64,000 nucleotides of DNA from Caulobacter vibrioides OR37 (GCF_000372645.1 NZ_APMP01000002.1:1-64000), one strand, 5' to 3'; numbered from the stretch's first letter, positions 1-8,682 are shown. The notes: generated by a model not told the origin, from the sequence alone. Numbers and translations: made by a program.

Positions 1-1
1 G

Positions 2-295
2 TTCGATCGCGAACATCAGATCGGCCACGCTTACTTCATCAAGTGCGCTTCGCGGAACGACCTGGACGCCGTGATGCGCCACAGGGTCATTCCGCTGCTG
101 GCAGAGTATTTCTACGAGGACTGGAGCAAGGTCGCATTGGTGCTGGGCGATGCGGCCACAGACAAGCCTGGCCGGTTCTTGGAGCGCACGGAGCTGAAGC
201 CGCCCATCGGTCCTGACTTCGAAGGCGGCGAGACACGCTGGCGATGGACGGTGCGGAGCGAGTTCGCTACCGACGCCTACGCCGACTTCCAGTGA
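2..295 (+). CDS. mcrB: McrB-type AAA+ GTPase of the McrBC restriction system, C-terminal fragment (5' end outside window)
   Basis: The window opens inside this gene, so only the last 97 residues are visible. They start with FDREHQIGHAYF, close to the LDRxHQIGHSYF motif of McrB motor domains, followed by a helical segment (VIPLLAEYFYEDW) typical of the C-terminal lid. In McrBC systems McrB is the GTP-hydrolysing translocase that recruits the McrC nuclease to DNA carrying modified cytosine. The stop overlaps the GTG start of the next gene as GTGA, so the two are translationally coupled, as in known mcrBC operons. The N-terminal recognition domain, which sets specificity, is not visible. Confidence 0.8.
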   Translation, partial: FDREHQIGHAYFIKCASRNDLDAVMRHRVIPLLAEYFYEDWSKVALVLGDAATDKPGRFLERTELKPPIGPDFEGGETRWRWTVRSEFATDAYADFQ

Positions 296-1611
296 TCCGC
301 CGCACCGTCCTGGAATGGGGTTCGCTGCCCTACGGCAAGGGGAGCGACGCTATCTGTGAGAGCGCCGCTGACCGTCTTGTGGCGGTCGCGAGAGCTTCTC
401 CAATGGGCGGGAAAGACGGCGGCAGCATCCTCATCCATGGGCGTCGAGCTCTTGGCGCGCGGCAGGTGGTCGGCGTGCTCGCCGCTGATGGCGTTACACT
501 GGAGATTCTGCCCAAGATCGACGTATCGGGAGCCGACGGGGCCGCAGCTCATGGCCAGATTCGACGCCGTCTGGTGCACATGCTGGCGGTTGCTCTGGAT
601 CTCGATATTGCCTCCGGCGCCATGACGGAACTGAGCTGGCAGAAGGAGACCCTGCTCGAAATCCTGATCGGCTTATTCGCCCGCAAGCTAGCGGACGAAG
701 TGCGCAAAGGCATGCCGCGTCGCTATTTGGCGCACGAAGACGATCTGACGACCTTGCGCGGCCAGCTGGACGTCACGCGGCAGTTCACGACCTTGATTGC
801 TCGCCCCGACCGCCTGGCCTGCCGCTACGATGACCTGTCGCCGGACATCCTGCTGAACCAGATCATGAAGGCGACCGTGGACCGGCTGATCCGCGCCTCG
901 GCGTCGGCTGAGAATCAGCGCCGGCTGCGCGAACTCGCCTTCTTCTATGCCGACATTCGCAGCTTACGGCCCAGCGCGTTGGCTTGGGACGGCCTAATCC
1001 TAGACCGCACCAACAACCGTTGGCGGGATCTGGTAGAGCTGGCCCGGCTCCTCCTCGGCCACCGCTTTCAAACCACCTCAAGCGGCTCCCAGAACGGGTT
1101 CTCGCTCACATTCGACATGAGCCGCTTATTCGAAGCCTATGTGGCGCGAAGCCTCAAGCGAGCGTTCAGCGGCACTGAGCTAACCGTCCACGCCCAAGGC
1201 GGCCGCCTCTACTGTCTCGAAGATGCGGAGACCGGAACAGGCCGCTTCATGACCAAGCCGGACATATTGGTGAAGCGGAAGGGTAAGGTCGAGCTGATCA
1301 TTGACACCAAATGGAAGCGCATTAGCCGCGCGGTTGACGACCCCAAGCGGGGCGTTAGCCAGGCAGACGTGTATCAGATGATGGCCTACAGCCAGCTTTA
1401 TCAGTGCCCAGAGCTTTTGCTGCTCTACCCTCATCATCGAGGGCTTGGTGAAGACGCCGGAGTGATGTCTATCCACTCGATCCGCACTACGTCCAGCTGG
1501 TTGCGGACGGCGACGATCGATTTGACCGACGCTTCACAACAGAGCTGGGGCGAGGCGGTAGGATCCAGCCGCTTCGGGCTTAGAGGGGACCCGGGATCCC
1601 CACCTTTCTGA
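292..1611 (+). CDS. mcrC: McrC-type nuclease subunit of the McrBC restriction system
   Basis: The protein has 439 residues from the GTG at 292, which overlaps the mcrB stop by four bases. An in-frame ATG at 244 lies deep inside mcrB and is unlikely. The N-terminal half is the McrC-specific scaffold that contacts McrB. The C-terminal half carries a PD-(D/E)XK nuclease core: Asp near residue 324 (KPDILVKR), then the IDTKWK segment with Asp338 and Lys340. McrC supplies the cleavage activity and stimulates McrB GTPase. The family is well known, but the target modification cannot be told from here. CcrM, encoded later in the window, makes N6-methyladenine, which McrBC is not known to attack. Confidence 0.85.
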   Translation: MIRRTVLEWGSLPYGKGSDAICESAADRLVAVARASPMGGKDGGSILIHGRRALGARQVVGVLAADGVTLEILPKIDVSGADGAAAHGQIRRRLVHMLAVALDLDIASGAMTELSWQKETLLEILIGLFARKLADEVRKGMPRRYLAHEDDLTTLRGQLDVTRQFTTLIARPDRLACRYDDLSPDILLNQIMKATVDRLIRASASAENQRRLRELAFFYADIRSLRPSALAWDGLILDRTNNRWRDLVELARLLLGHRFQTTSSGSQNGFSLTFDMSRLFEAYVARSLKRAFSGTELTVHAQGGRLYCLEDAETGTGRFMTKPDILVKRKGKVELIIDTKWKRISRAVDDPKRGVSQADVYQMMAYSQLYQCPELLLLYPHHRGLGEDAGVMSIHSIRTTSSWLRTATIDLTDASQQSWGEAVGSSRFGLRGDPGSPPF

Positions 1612-1730
1612 GTTCAGCTTTCGGGCCTTCGCCCAATGTCCGCTGCTTGAGCGCAGAAACCGAAGACTATGCCCCCTCGATTAACTTGAGGGTCCCTGGT
1701 TCGACTCCCCAAGCTTCTGACCTTAGGCCC

Positions 1731-1753
1731 GGCCTGCCATATGACGGCAGGCC
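1731..1753. terminator. Possible shared hairpin between convergent mcrC and the ParB/RepB-like gene
   Basis: Two perfect 8-base arms, GGCCTGCC and GGCAGGCC, flank a 7-base loop in the gap between convergent genes. There is no clear T-run on either side, so the call rests on position and stem strength only. The rest of the gap 1612-1864 holds no gene; a tRNA-box-B-like string lies near 1699-1709. Confidence 0.4.
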
Positions 1754-1864
1754 TAGCGGGCTTCAGCGGGTTCGCCGCCACTCCCGCCACCGCCATTGAT
1801 CCGTCCCTCCGGCGGCTTCTCCGACGGTCCCGGCGCTTTCGGGTCCCGGTCCCCATCCTCTAGA

Positions 1865-2761
1865 TCACGCCGCGGCCTGGACCTGATCCAAGGAGGCCGC
1901 AGCGACGATCGATCTGAAGTTCTCGAGTATCTCGGGGTGCCGAACGGCCAGGAACCGTTCGACCTCACGCTTGGAAAGCAGCCGCTCTAGAAAGCCCGCC
2001 GCGATAACGAGCAGGAGCATGTCGTCGCCGTAGGTGGCTTCGAGCTCTTTGTAGTCGTGGGTAACGGACGCCATCTCCCGCTCCAGCCGCGCCATCTGCT
2101 CAGTGGTGAGCCCAGTGGCCTTCTTCAGGTCCTCGGGACGATGCAGGTCGGCCGACTTGGTGGTCGCTAGCAGGGCCTTGGCGTAGTTGATGCTGTAGTT
2201 GTTGGCCGACACCATCAGTTCGGCCACCTCAAGCTGCCGGATCGGCTTCATCTTCCGCAGCTTGCTGAAGGTATGCGTACCGACCGGCTTGTCCTTCAGG
2301 AGCTCGGCGACGTCGGCGCTGATACCGTTGAGCAGGTCCCTCCGCTGCCGGATCACGCCGACATCCACGTTAAGCGCCCTGGCGAGTTTCTCTTCCGAGA
2401 CGCCCCTCTTCAGTGCACGAACGATCATGTAGTGCTCTTGGATCGTCGCGAGGCGATTGACCCGCTTGTTGTAGGTAAAGCCCTCGTCGTCGGAGGCGAT
2501 TAAGCAGCGAGCATCCGTGGAGCCCTGATCGCGCAGGGCGCTGAAACGCACGTGGCCGTCCAAGAGAAGATAAGGGCCGCTCCCCTTGGCGCGTGAGACG
2601 ACGAGCGGCTCCACGAGGCCCAACTGCGCGACTGACGCCGCGATCCGGCGGTACTTCGCCGACTCCTTGACCGCCACCGGCAACATCTTCGACGGCAGGA
2701 TGTCGTTGAGCGACAAGATCACGACCCGCTTTTCGAAGGCGATCTTGACCTCGTCCTGCAT
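1865..2761 (-). CDS. ParB-like protein with RepB-type C-terminal domain
   Basis: The 298-residue protein begins with a ParB/Spo0J N-terminal fold. Residues 15-30 match the LxxNDILPSKMLP start, and DGHVR at 68-72 corresponds to the GxxR nucleotide-binding box of ParB CTPases. A helix-turn-helix-like stretch follows near residues 118-135. The remainder resembles the C-terminal domain of RepB plasmid partition proteins. No ParA, RepA or RepC gene is nearby, so ordinary plasmid partition is unlikely. It is the last gene of a three-gene unit, two bases downstream of another ParB-like gene, and that gene in turn overlaps a serine recombinase gene. A role in controlling or assisting the recombinase is inference. 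Confidence 0.7.
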   Translation of the reverse strand: MQDEVKIAFEKRVVILSLNDILPSKMLPVAVKESAKYRRIAASVAQLGLVEPLVVSRAKGSGPYLLLDGHVRFSALRDQGSTDARCLIASDDEGFTYNKRVNRLATIQEHYMIVRALKRGVSEEKLARALNVDVGVIRQRRDLLNGISADVAELLKDKPVGTHTFSKLRKMKPIRQLEVAELMVSANNYSINYAKALLATTKSADLHRPEDLKKATGLTTEQMARLEREMASVTHDYKELEATYGDDMLLLVIAAGFLERLLSKREVERFLAVRHPEILENFRSIVAAASLDQVQAAA

Positions 2762-2763
2762 GG

Positions 2764-3645
2764 TCAGCTCCGATCGTAGCCAATGCGTTCGGCCAGCGCC
2801 GTCGGAACCGAACCGACGCCTTCGGCCCGCATCAGAGCCACGAAATGATCGTCGGCGAGCAAGTGCTTGAGAGCGTTCGTCACAAACATCAGCCGGCCCT
2901 GAGTCAGCGAGGCGCGTTTGGCCAGTTGGCGCTGTCGTTCCGTCTCGCGCTGATAGGCGCGGATCAGCGCCTCCGACGTCACCTGTTTCCCACCTCGGTG
3001 CGGGCTGTTCCTGCGGTGTAGGCCTTTGCCGCTGGCGTTGCGCTGCTCGATGATCTGGCGGATGGCGAGCACCTGGTTGCCGGGGATCGCCTTCTCTTCG
3101 TAAGCCTTGGCGAGGGCCTGCTGCACCTCACCCTCCTTGGCCTTGGCGATCTCCATGGCGATTGTGTGAGGGATGACGCCGCGCTCGACGGCGTTGATCA
3201 ATTTCTCCTCGCCGTTCTCAAGCAGGTAGCAGATCGCGTAGACGTACTCGGCGCTGAAATCGACCTTCGCGGCGATCTCCTGGTAGCTGTAGCCACGCTC
3301 ACGAAGAGCGCCGATCGAGCGGACCAGCTCCAACGGCGTGTGCTGGCGACGAGCCAGGTTCTCGACCAGGCTCATCACGAAGCAGTCGTCTTCGCTCGCG
3401 TCGATGATGATCGCCGGAATCTCGGTCTGGCCCAGCGCCATGAACGCTTCGAGCCGGCCTTGCCCACAGACGAGATCATAGCGCGGCTTACCCGGGCGCT
3501 GGCTGACGGTGATCGGCTTCTTGAGCCCGAGATGGGCGATGCTGGTGACGAGCTCCTGGAAGATGCGCCGGTTACGGACCCGAGGGTTGATCACCGTGAT
3601 GGCGTCCACCGGCACCATGCGGACCTCCGGCGCGACCTGGGTCAT
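2764..3645 (-). CDS. ParB/Spo0J-like DNA-binding protein
   Basis: The 293-residue protein has the ParB N-terminal layout: IxxINPRVRN at 17-25, the GQGR box at 61-64 (family GERR) and ENLARR at 95-100 (family ENxQR) followed by TPLE. A helix-turn-helix fits residues 115-137 (YSYQEIAAKVDFSAEYVYAICYLL region). These boxes form the CTP-binding pocket in characterised ParB proteins. Its ATG overlaps the stop of the upstream recombinase gene as ATGA, so the proteins are made in coupled amounts. The C-terminal 80 residues are basic and not a recognisable ParB dimerisation domain. No partner ParA is seen. Confidence 0.75.
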   Translation of the reverse strand: MTQVAPEVRMVPVDAITVINPRVRNRRIFQELVTSIAHLGLKKPITVSQRPGKPRYDLVCGQGRLEAFMALGQTEIPAIIIDASEDDCFVMSLVENLARRQHTPLELVRSIGALRERGYSYQEIAAKVDFSAEYVYAICYLLENGEEKLINAVERGVIPHTIAMEIAKAKEGEVQQALAKAYEEKAIPGNQVLAIRQIIEQRNASGKGLHRRNSPHRGGKQVTSEALIRAYQRETERQRQLAKRASLTQGRLMFVTNALKHLLADDHFVALMRAEGVGSVPTALAERIGYDRS

Positions 3646-5207
3646 GCGGCACGCAGCGCCGTGCGCCGGGTCAGATCGACAAAGCCATCAAGGTCGTCGA
3701 AGCGATAGGCATCGAGCCCCGCATGATTGTAGGGCGCCAGCCGAAGGTTCGGCGCGGCGCCAAGGTCGATCCACGGGAGCAGGTAGTAGTCCCGCACTGT
3801 GGTGTTGTCGGCGCCCATCCTGGCCGCGATGGTGATGTCGGGCCTAAGCCCCTGATCGAGGCGGACCTTCCAGCGTAGGCTGCCGGCGGCCGTCAGCTGG
3901 CATCGAACGATCACCAGTGAAGCGCTGAACTCGTCGTTAATGTGCAGCAAGTCGGTGTGCTGGTCCCGTTCGACACTGGCGCCGGCGCTACGAATGTTGT
4001 CGATCACCCCGGCGACGACTTCCGGATGGAGAGCTCTCAGGGCGCGATTGGTCTCGATGTAGCGATAGTCCCGCGCCGGCGAGAAACCGACTAGCTGGTA
4101 GGCGCGCAGCAGGCTGCCGAAGCGGTGTCGGAACGTCGAGCTGGACGGCATGTCCTCGATCTCGTCGATCACCAGGCCCGATAGCCAGCCGCGCTGGCTG
4201 AGCAGCGACGATAGCTGCTCCAGGAGCTGCTGATCGGTGAACCGTCGGCTTCGATCGAAGATGATCCGCTGCGCGGCCTCGAAGAAATCCGGCTCGACGA
4301 TCCCTTCGAAGGCGCCGTCGGCGCGCACCCACATGTCGGGATCGTTGGTGACGCGTTTGGCCTTCAGCTTGAAAGAGACGCGATTGTAGACGTTGTTGCC
4401 GATGTACTTCTCGTTGGTCAGGATCTGGTGGACGACGCCCCGCGTCCACGGCCTGCCAAGGTCCGTGACCAGGCCCTCGGCATTCAGGAGAGTGGCGATC
4501 TCGCTCTCCGACCGGCGCTGCAGAACAAACATCCGATAAAGGCGCCGGACGATCTCCACCTCCTCGGGCGGGCCCGGACGGAGCACCACGCGGTCGGTTT
4601 GAAGGCTTTTGTGCTCGCCGCGAGAAAGCTCGGCTTTCGGGGCGCCGTGCTCATCGACCAACAGGCGCCGCAGGCCGTAGCCAGCGGGGCCGCCTTGGCG
4701 AAAGCCGAGCGTGATCAGGCGGCACTGGCCGCTGAATACCTTGACCGAAAGCTCGCGGCTGTACTCACCAGCCATGGCGCGCTTCATGCTCTTTATGATC
4801 GTGGAGCTGAGGCTGCCGTCGTTTTCGAACTGCTCGGCACAGTAGTGGACCGAAATGCCGGCTTCGCGGCACACATACTCATAGAAGCCGCTCTCATCGG
4901 CGTCCTGGAAGCGGCCCCAACGGCTGACGTCGTAGACGAGGATCGCCTCGAAATCCGCGGCGCCGGCGCGGACATCAGCGATCAGGCGTTGGAGCGCCTG
5001 GCGGCCATCCAGACGCAGGCCGCTCTTTCCCTCGTCGGCGTAGGTCCGCACGATTTCAAAGCCGCGTCGCGCGGCATACTGCGCGATCGCGTCTTCCTGA
5101 TTACTGGTGCTGTAGCGCTGGTGTTCAGTGCTCATGCGCACGTATTGAGCGGCGCGCACGATCTTGCGCTCGATCACCGCTTCGTTGCTCGCGCCTACCT
5201 GCAGCAT
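3642..5207 (-). CDS. Large serine recombinase
   Basis: The product has about 521 residues from the ATG at 5207; a GTG at 5219 would add four. The resolvase catalytic domain occupies roughly residues 15-160, with catalytic Ser26 in YVRMS, Arg24 next to it, and a second arginine cluster in DVSRWGR near 93-99. A Recombinase domain spans about 190-300 (PAGYGLRRL, then LNAEGLVTDLGRPWT and ILTNEKYIGNNVYNR). The C-terminal 200 residues lack the usual zinc ribbon and coiled coil of phage integrases and are specific to a subfamily seen with ParB-like partners. It probably moved this island or still does. It leads an operon with two ParB-like genes and is divergent from the gene at 5278. Confidence 0.85.
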   Translation of the reverse strand: MLQVGASNEAVIERKIVRAAQYVRMSTEHQRYSTSNQEDAIAQYAARRGFEIVRTYADEGKSGLRLDGRQALQRLIADVRAGAADFEAILVYDVSRWGRFQDADESGFYEYVCREAGISVHYCAEQFENDGSLSSTIIKSMKRAMAGEYSRELSVKVFSGQCRLITLGFRQGGPAGYGLRRLLVDEHGAPKAELSRGEHKSLQTDRVVLRPGPPEEVEIVRRLYRMFVLQRRSESEIATLLNAEGLVTDLGRPWTRGVVHQILTNEKYIGNNVYNRVSFKLKAKRVTNDPDMWVRADGAFEGIVEPDFFEAAQRIIFDRSRRFTDQQLLEQLSSLLSQRGWLSGLVIDEIEDMPSSSTFRHRFGSLLRAYQLVGFSPARDYRYIETNRALRALHPEVVAGVIDNIRSAGASVERDQHTDLLHINDEFSASLVIVRCQLTAAGSLRWKVRLDQGLRPDITIAARMGADNTTVRDYYLLPWIDLGAAPNLRLAPYNHAGLDAYRFDDLDGFVDLTRRTALRAA

Positions 5208-5277
5208 CACGCACACCACGCTTGGCTTTGGGCCGAAAGGTCTTGCGGAAAGTCAGCGTAAGCGCGGGAGTGAGTGA

Positions 5278-5658
5278 ATGTCTTTTCAGAAAATGGACCG
5301 AAATTTTCAGTCCAAAAAAGGAAAATCTTTTCACGCCGACAACGGGCATGATGACCGGCCATTCGCCGTGTCGATCGCCATGGCCATGCTGGCCGAGTGG
5401 GGCGAGTCCTCCTCGGCGCGCAAGGAAGTCGGGCGCATTACCGCGGCGAATGAGCGGACGGTCCGCAACTGGTTCGAGGGGCGCAACGGCCCGAGCGGCG
5501 AGAACCTCGTCGCCCTCGTCCGCCACTCGGACGCGGTGTTCGGGACGGTTCTGGAACTGTCTGGCCGCCAGGCGCTGCTGCCCGTCGCCGGCATCCTCGG
5601 ACTACGAGACCAGCTCGACGCCTTGGTCCACGCCATCGACGAGCTGCGCGTCCACTGA
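5278..5658 (+). CDS. Small helix-turn-helix-type protein, divergent from the recombinase
   Basis: The 126-residue product has a helical core with a plausible helix-turn-helix at about residues 55-75 (AANERTVRNWFEGRNGPS), like XRE-type regulators. The first 20 codons are AT- and lysine-rich, unlike the rest, and the GTG at 5368 or an internal ATG could be the true start. The ATG at 5278 follows a GGGAG-like site at about 10 bases. It faces away from the recombinase with about 70 bases between the two starts, so it could regulate that operon. Function not recognised beyond DNA binding. Confidence 0.6.
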   Translation: MSFQKMDRNFQSKKGKSFHADNGHDDRPFAVSIAMAMLAEWGESSSARKEVGRITAANERTVRNWFEGRNGPSGENLVALVRHSDAVFGTVLELSGRQALLPVAGILGLRDQLDALVHAIDELRVH

Positions 5659-5688
5659 GCGACGCTCCGAAGGCAGTAGTCGGCTTTG

Positions 5689-5811
5689 GGCCAGTCTTAA
5701 GTTGTCGACATCCCTTTCGGGGCCAGCGTTAAGTGGTGGCCCTAAGTTGTCGATTTGCGCCTCTTCATAAAAATCAATGTCTTACGCGGACCGCGTTAAG
5801 TGGTCCCGACA
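5689..5811. repeat. Cluster of four short repeats, consensus TTAAGT(T/G)GT, at the island edge
   Basis: Copies start at 5697 (TTAAGTTGTCGAC), 5729 (TTAAGTGGT), 5742 (CTAAGTTGTCGA) and 5796 (TTAAGTGGTCCCGAC). They lie between the last island gene and the first core-type gene. Several spaced copies of one short motif resemble the multiple terminal repeats of IS21-family ends or a recombinase binding array; which one cannot be settled here. Confidence 0.6.
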
Positions 5812-5838
5812 CGCCAGGTGTCGCGATAAGCCCCCCCG

Positions 5839-8682
5839 TCAGCGACAGAAGGACCGCGTCGCGAGCAAGGCTTCGCGGTTGCGCGCGAGGTTTTCGCCGG
5901 TGCGGGCGATCGGCTCGGGGCCCTTTCCCAAACCCCGCCACAAGGCCGTGTTGAACCGCGCGGTGTCCAGCTGATCCTCCTTGGCGAAGTTCTGGCCGGC
6001 CATGGCGTCCGCCCAGAACGCGGCGGTCCTCACCGGGCAGGCTTCGCCCGTCTGGACAGACTCGAAGCGGTCGGCGGGGATGGGCAAATCCGTCGCCTTC
6101 AGCACGTCGGACGCGACCGCGCGGTAGGACCAGGTCGGGGACTGATCGAGGTCGAAGACATCGGCCATGGGCGGCGTCATCCGCGCATTGAGGCTCAAAG
6201 GCTTGAGGCCCAGCAGATCGCCGATCGAGCGCACCATGCTGACCGTCGTGTAACGCGTCGAGACCACCGCCTTTTGGCGCACATAGGCGCCCAGCACGAA
6301 GGCGATCGAACGGCGCGCGTCGACGTGGTCGGCGCCGTTCTGGGCGTCGTCCTCGATGATGAACACCACGGTCGACTTGGCGAAGGGGCTGTTGGCCAGG
6401 GTTTCCAGCACGAGACCGACCGAGAAGTCGTTGTCGGCCATCTGGGTCTCGACCGTGTTGACCCGGTCAAGCGCGTCCTTGAAGTCGCCGAAGTGATCGT
6501 GGCTCAGGCGCAGGAGGGTAAGGCTGGGCATGGCCCCGCGCTTGACCTGCGCCGCGAACTCGCGCCGCCACTCCATCACGCGCCAATAGTCCGCCAGACG
6601 CTGATCGAAGCCGCGGAAATAGGGATCGCTGCGGGTCGCCAAAAGCTTGTCGGTGGCGGTGTGGATGCGCGTGTGGGTTTTCCAAGGCTCGCGCAGCGGC
6701 GCGACATCGCCCGGTTCGCCCTGGTCGTAGACCGATGCGTCGGCCATGCCGTAGTTGCGCACCGAAACACCCGCCTTGATCGCGGCGCTCCACAGGAAGC
6801 CAGCGCCCTTGGCGTCGTCGTCGTCCCCATCGGCGTCGGGGGCCGTGAGCAGGGCCTTTCCGGGCATCAGATCCGGATCGTTCGGCGTCGCCGGATTAGT
6901 CGCCCGGCGTTCGGCGAAACCTAGCGCCGTCGGCACATTGCGGTCCGCCTGCTCGGCCTCGTAGGAGAGCCCGCGCCCCGAATAGTTGACCGGCGCCGTC
7001 TTCTCGAGAAGGTCCGGCGCGCGGGCGGCGGTGGTCCAGGTCCATCCCGTGCTCGACTGCTCGCCGCTGTCGTAGAAATTGTCCAGGGTGACGAACTGTT
7101 CGGCCAGACGGTGGTGATTGGGGGTCAGGCGGCGGCCGAGGATCGCGAGACTGGGGTCGCCATTGCCGACGGGCAGATCGCCGAGCACCTGATCATAGGT
7201 GCGGTTTTCCTTGATGATGAACACCACGTGTTTGATGCGCTTGCGCAGCTCAGCCATGGTTCTGGCGGCCGCCGCGCGCTCCCGCGCCCTATCCGCGCCC
7301 AGGTTCTTCGCCACTTGCGCCGTGGTCCGCGCAAGCGCCGCGCCGGACGGCAGCGGAAAGGTCAGCAGGCCCGCCTTCTCGAGCTGGAACACATACTGAT
7401 TGGCGGCGCCGCAAGCGCTGGCCTGCGACTTGATCGACGCCACCTTGGGTCCGCAGCCTCGCGGATTGGGGCCCGGCGGGCTCTTGCGGTTGATCACGAA
7501 GGCGCGCCCGGCCGCCGGGTCGAAGGCGACCCCGCTCGGATACCAGCCGGTGGGGACGGCGCCCGCGGTCTTGCCATCCGCCGACAGGACGAGCAGCGCG
7601 TTGACGCCGCCCAGCGTGACCAGCAGGCGCCCGTCCGGCGTGAGCGCCAGGCCATTGGGGTTCAGGCCCTTTCCAGCGGAAGGATCGAGGCCGGGCAGCG
7701 CGAGTTTCCATTCCGCGATCAGCCGCCCCGCCTCGACGTCCGCGACCGCGACGCGGTCGGCGTTGTCCTCCGCGGCGTAGAGCCGCCGGGCCTTCCCATC
7801 CCAGAGCAGCGCGGTCGGTTCGCCGATCGTCGCGATCCGGCCAGTCACCTCGACGCCGTCCGCCGTGACCCGCAGCAGGACCAGTTGTCGATCGCGCGGG
7901 GCCGAGACCACCGCGTGGGAAGCGTCCGTCCAAACGACGGCGAACGGGAATTCGCCGCCCGGCGCGCCGACCCGCGCCGGATCATTCTTGCCCGGGCGCA
8001 GATCGCGTTCGGAAATCACCTGGCCCTTGGTCAGATCGATCAGGCTGACCGAGTCGTTGTAGTAGTTCGCGACCAGAGCGCGGGCGCCATCGGGGCTGAC
8101 TCCGACGCCGGCGGCTTCGGGCTTCACATTGACGCCGTTGCCCTGGGCGTGACCCAGCTTGACCGGGCCGCCGGCCGCGGGGCGGAACCCCTCGGGGGTC
8201 CGAACAAAGCGATGGACGTTGTCGTCCACGCCGCCGCCGACGAGAAATCCGTTACCGTCGGGCGTCCAGGCCACGCCGGAAAAGCTGTTGGGCGTCTGAA
8301 CCGTCTCGAGGAAACGCGCGCCGGTCGGTTCGACGGCGTAGCGGAAGACATAGTCCGTGGACTGTCCTGCGACGACCTTGCCATCGGGGCCGTTCACGCG
8401 GTTGAAGCCGCTGGTGAGCACCAGCACCTCGCGGCCGTCGGGGCTCAGCGCGATGGCCGAGGCGCCGTCCGCCAAGGTGTCGGGGAGCGGACCGATACGC
8501 GCCGGAAGCGGTTCGAAGACCGCGCCCGGCGCGGCGAGTGGCGTCAGCATCTGCCCGGTGGGCAAGGGCGTTGGCCCCGCCGCGTTCGACGCGGCCTGGG
8601 CGGGCGACAAAAGCGACCAGAACACGAACGCCGACAAGATCGGCGCCGCTCGACGTCCGATGCCCGATTTGAAACGCGCCAT
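5839..8682 (-). CDS. Secreted beta-propeller plus phosphoesterase (alkaline phosphatase family) protein
   Basis: The 947-residue protein starts with a signal peptide (residues 1-31, cleavage after PAQA). Residues about 45-440 form a YVTN/YncE-type beta-propeller with repeats such as SPDGREVLVL, TPDGNGFLVGG and TPDGRLLVTLGG. From about residue 480 a phosphoesterase domain begins (HVVFIIKENRTYDQVLGD) and continues with DNFYDSGEQSSTGW and the metal-binding-type FIIEDDAQNGADHVDARR. This fused architecture is known in alphaproteobacteria; the substrate is not. A strong site, GGGAGCGGGAC, precedes the ATG. It probably acts in the periplasm. It reads toward the island and has no clear operon partner. 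Confidence 0.85.
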   Translation of the reverse strand: MARFKSGIGRRAAPILSAFVFWSLLSPAQAASNAAGPTPLPTGQMLTPLAAPGAVFEPLPARIGPLPDTLADGASAIALSPDGREVLVLTSGFNRVNGPDGKVVAGQSTDYVFRYAVEPTGARFLETVQTPNSFSGVAWTPDGNGFLVGGGVDDNVHRFVRTPEGFRPAAGGPVKLGHAQGNGVNVKPEAAGVGVSPDGARALVANYYNDSVSLIDLTKGQVISERDLRPGKNDPARVGAPGGEFPFAVVWTDASHAVVSAPRDRQLVLLRVTADGVEVTGRIATIGEPTALLWDGKARRLYAAEDNADRVAVADVEAGRLIAEWKLALPGLDPSAGKGLNPNGLALTPDGRLLVTLGGVNALLVLSADGKTAGAVPTGWYPSGVAFDPAAGRAFVINRKSPPGPNPRGCGPKVASIKSQASACGAANQYVFQLEKAGLLTFPLPSGAALARTTAQVAKNLGADRARERAAAARTMAELRKRIKHVVFIIKENRTYDQVLGDLPVGNGDPSLAILGRRLTPNHHRLAEQFVTLDNFYDSGEQSSTGWTWTTAARAPDLLEKTAPVNYSGRGLSYEAEQADRNVPTALGFAERRATNPATPNDPDLMPGKALLTAPDADGDDDDAKGAGFLWSAAIKAGVSVRNYGMADASVYDQGEPGDVAPLREPWKTHTRIHTATDKLLATRSDPYFRGFDQRLADYWRVMEWRREFAAQVKRGAMPSLTLLRLSHDHFGDFKDALDRVNTVETQMADNDFSVGLVLETLANSPFAKSTVVFIIEDDAQNGADHVDARRSIAFVLGAYVRQKAVVSTRYTTVSMVRSIGDLLGLKPLSLNARMTPPMADVFDLDQSPTWSYRAVASDVLKATDLPIPADRFESVQTGEACPVRTAAFWADAMAGQNFAKEDQLDTARFNTALWRGLGKGPEPIARTGENLARNREALLATRSFCR

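Noticed and set aside
1699-1730. Possible tRNA gene
   Set aside because: The T-arm stem does not pair and no acceptor stem or CCA end can be built; kept only as a remnant idea.
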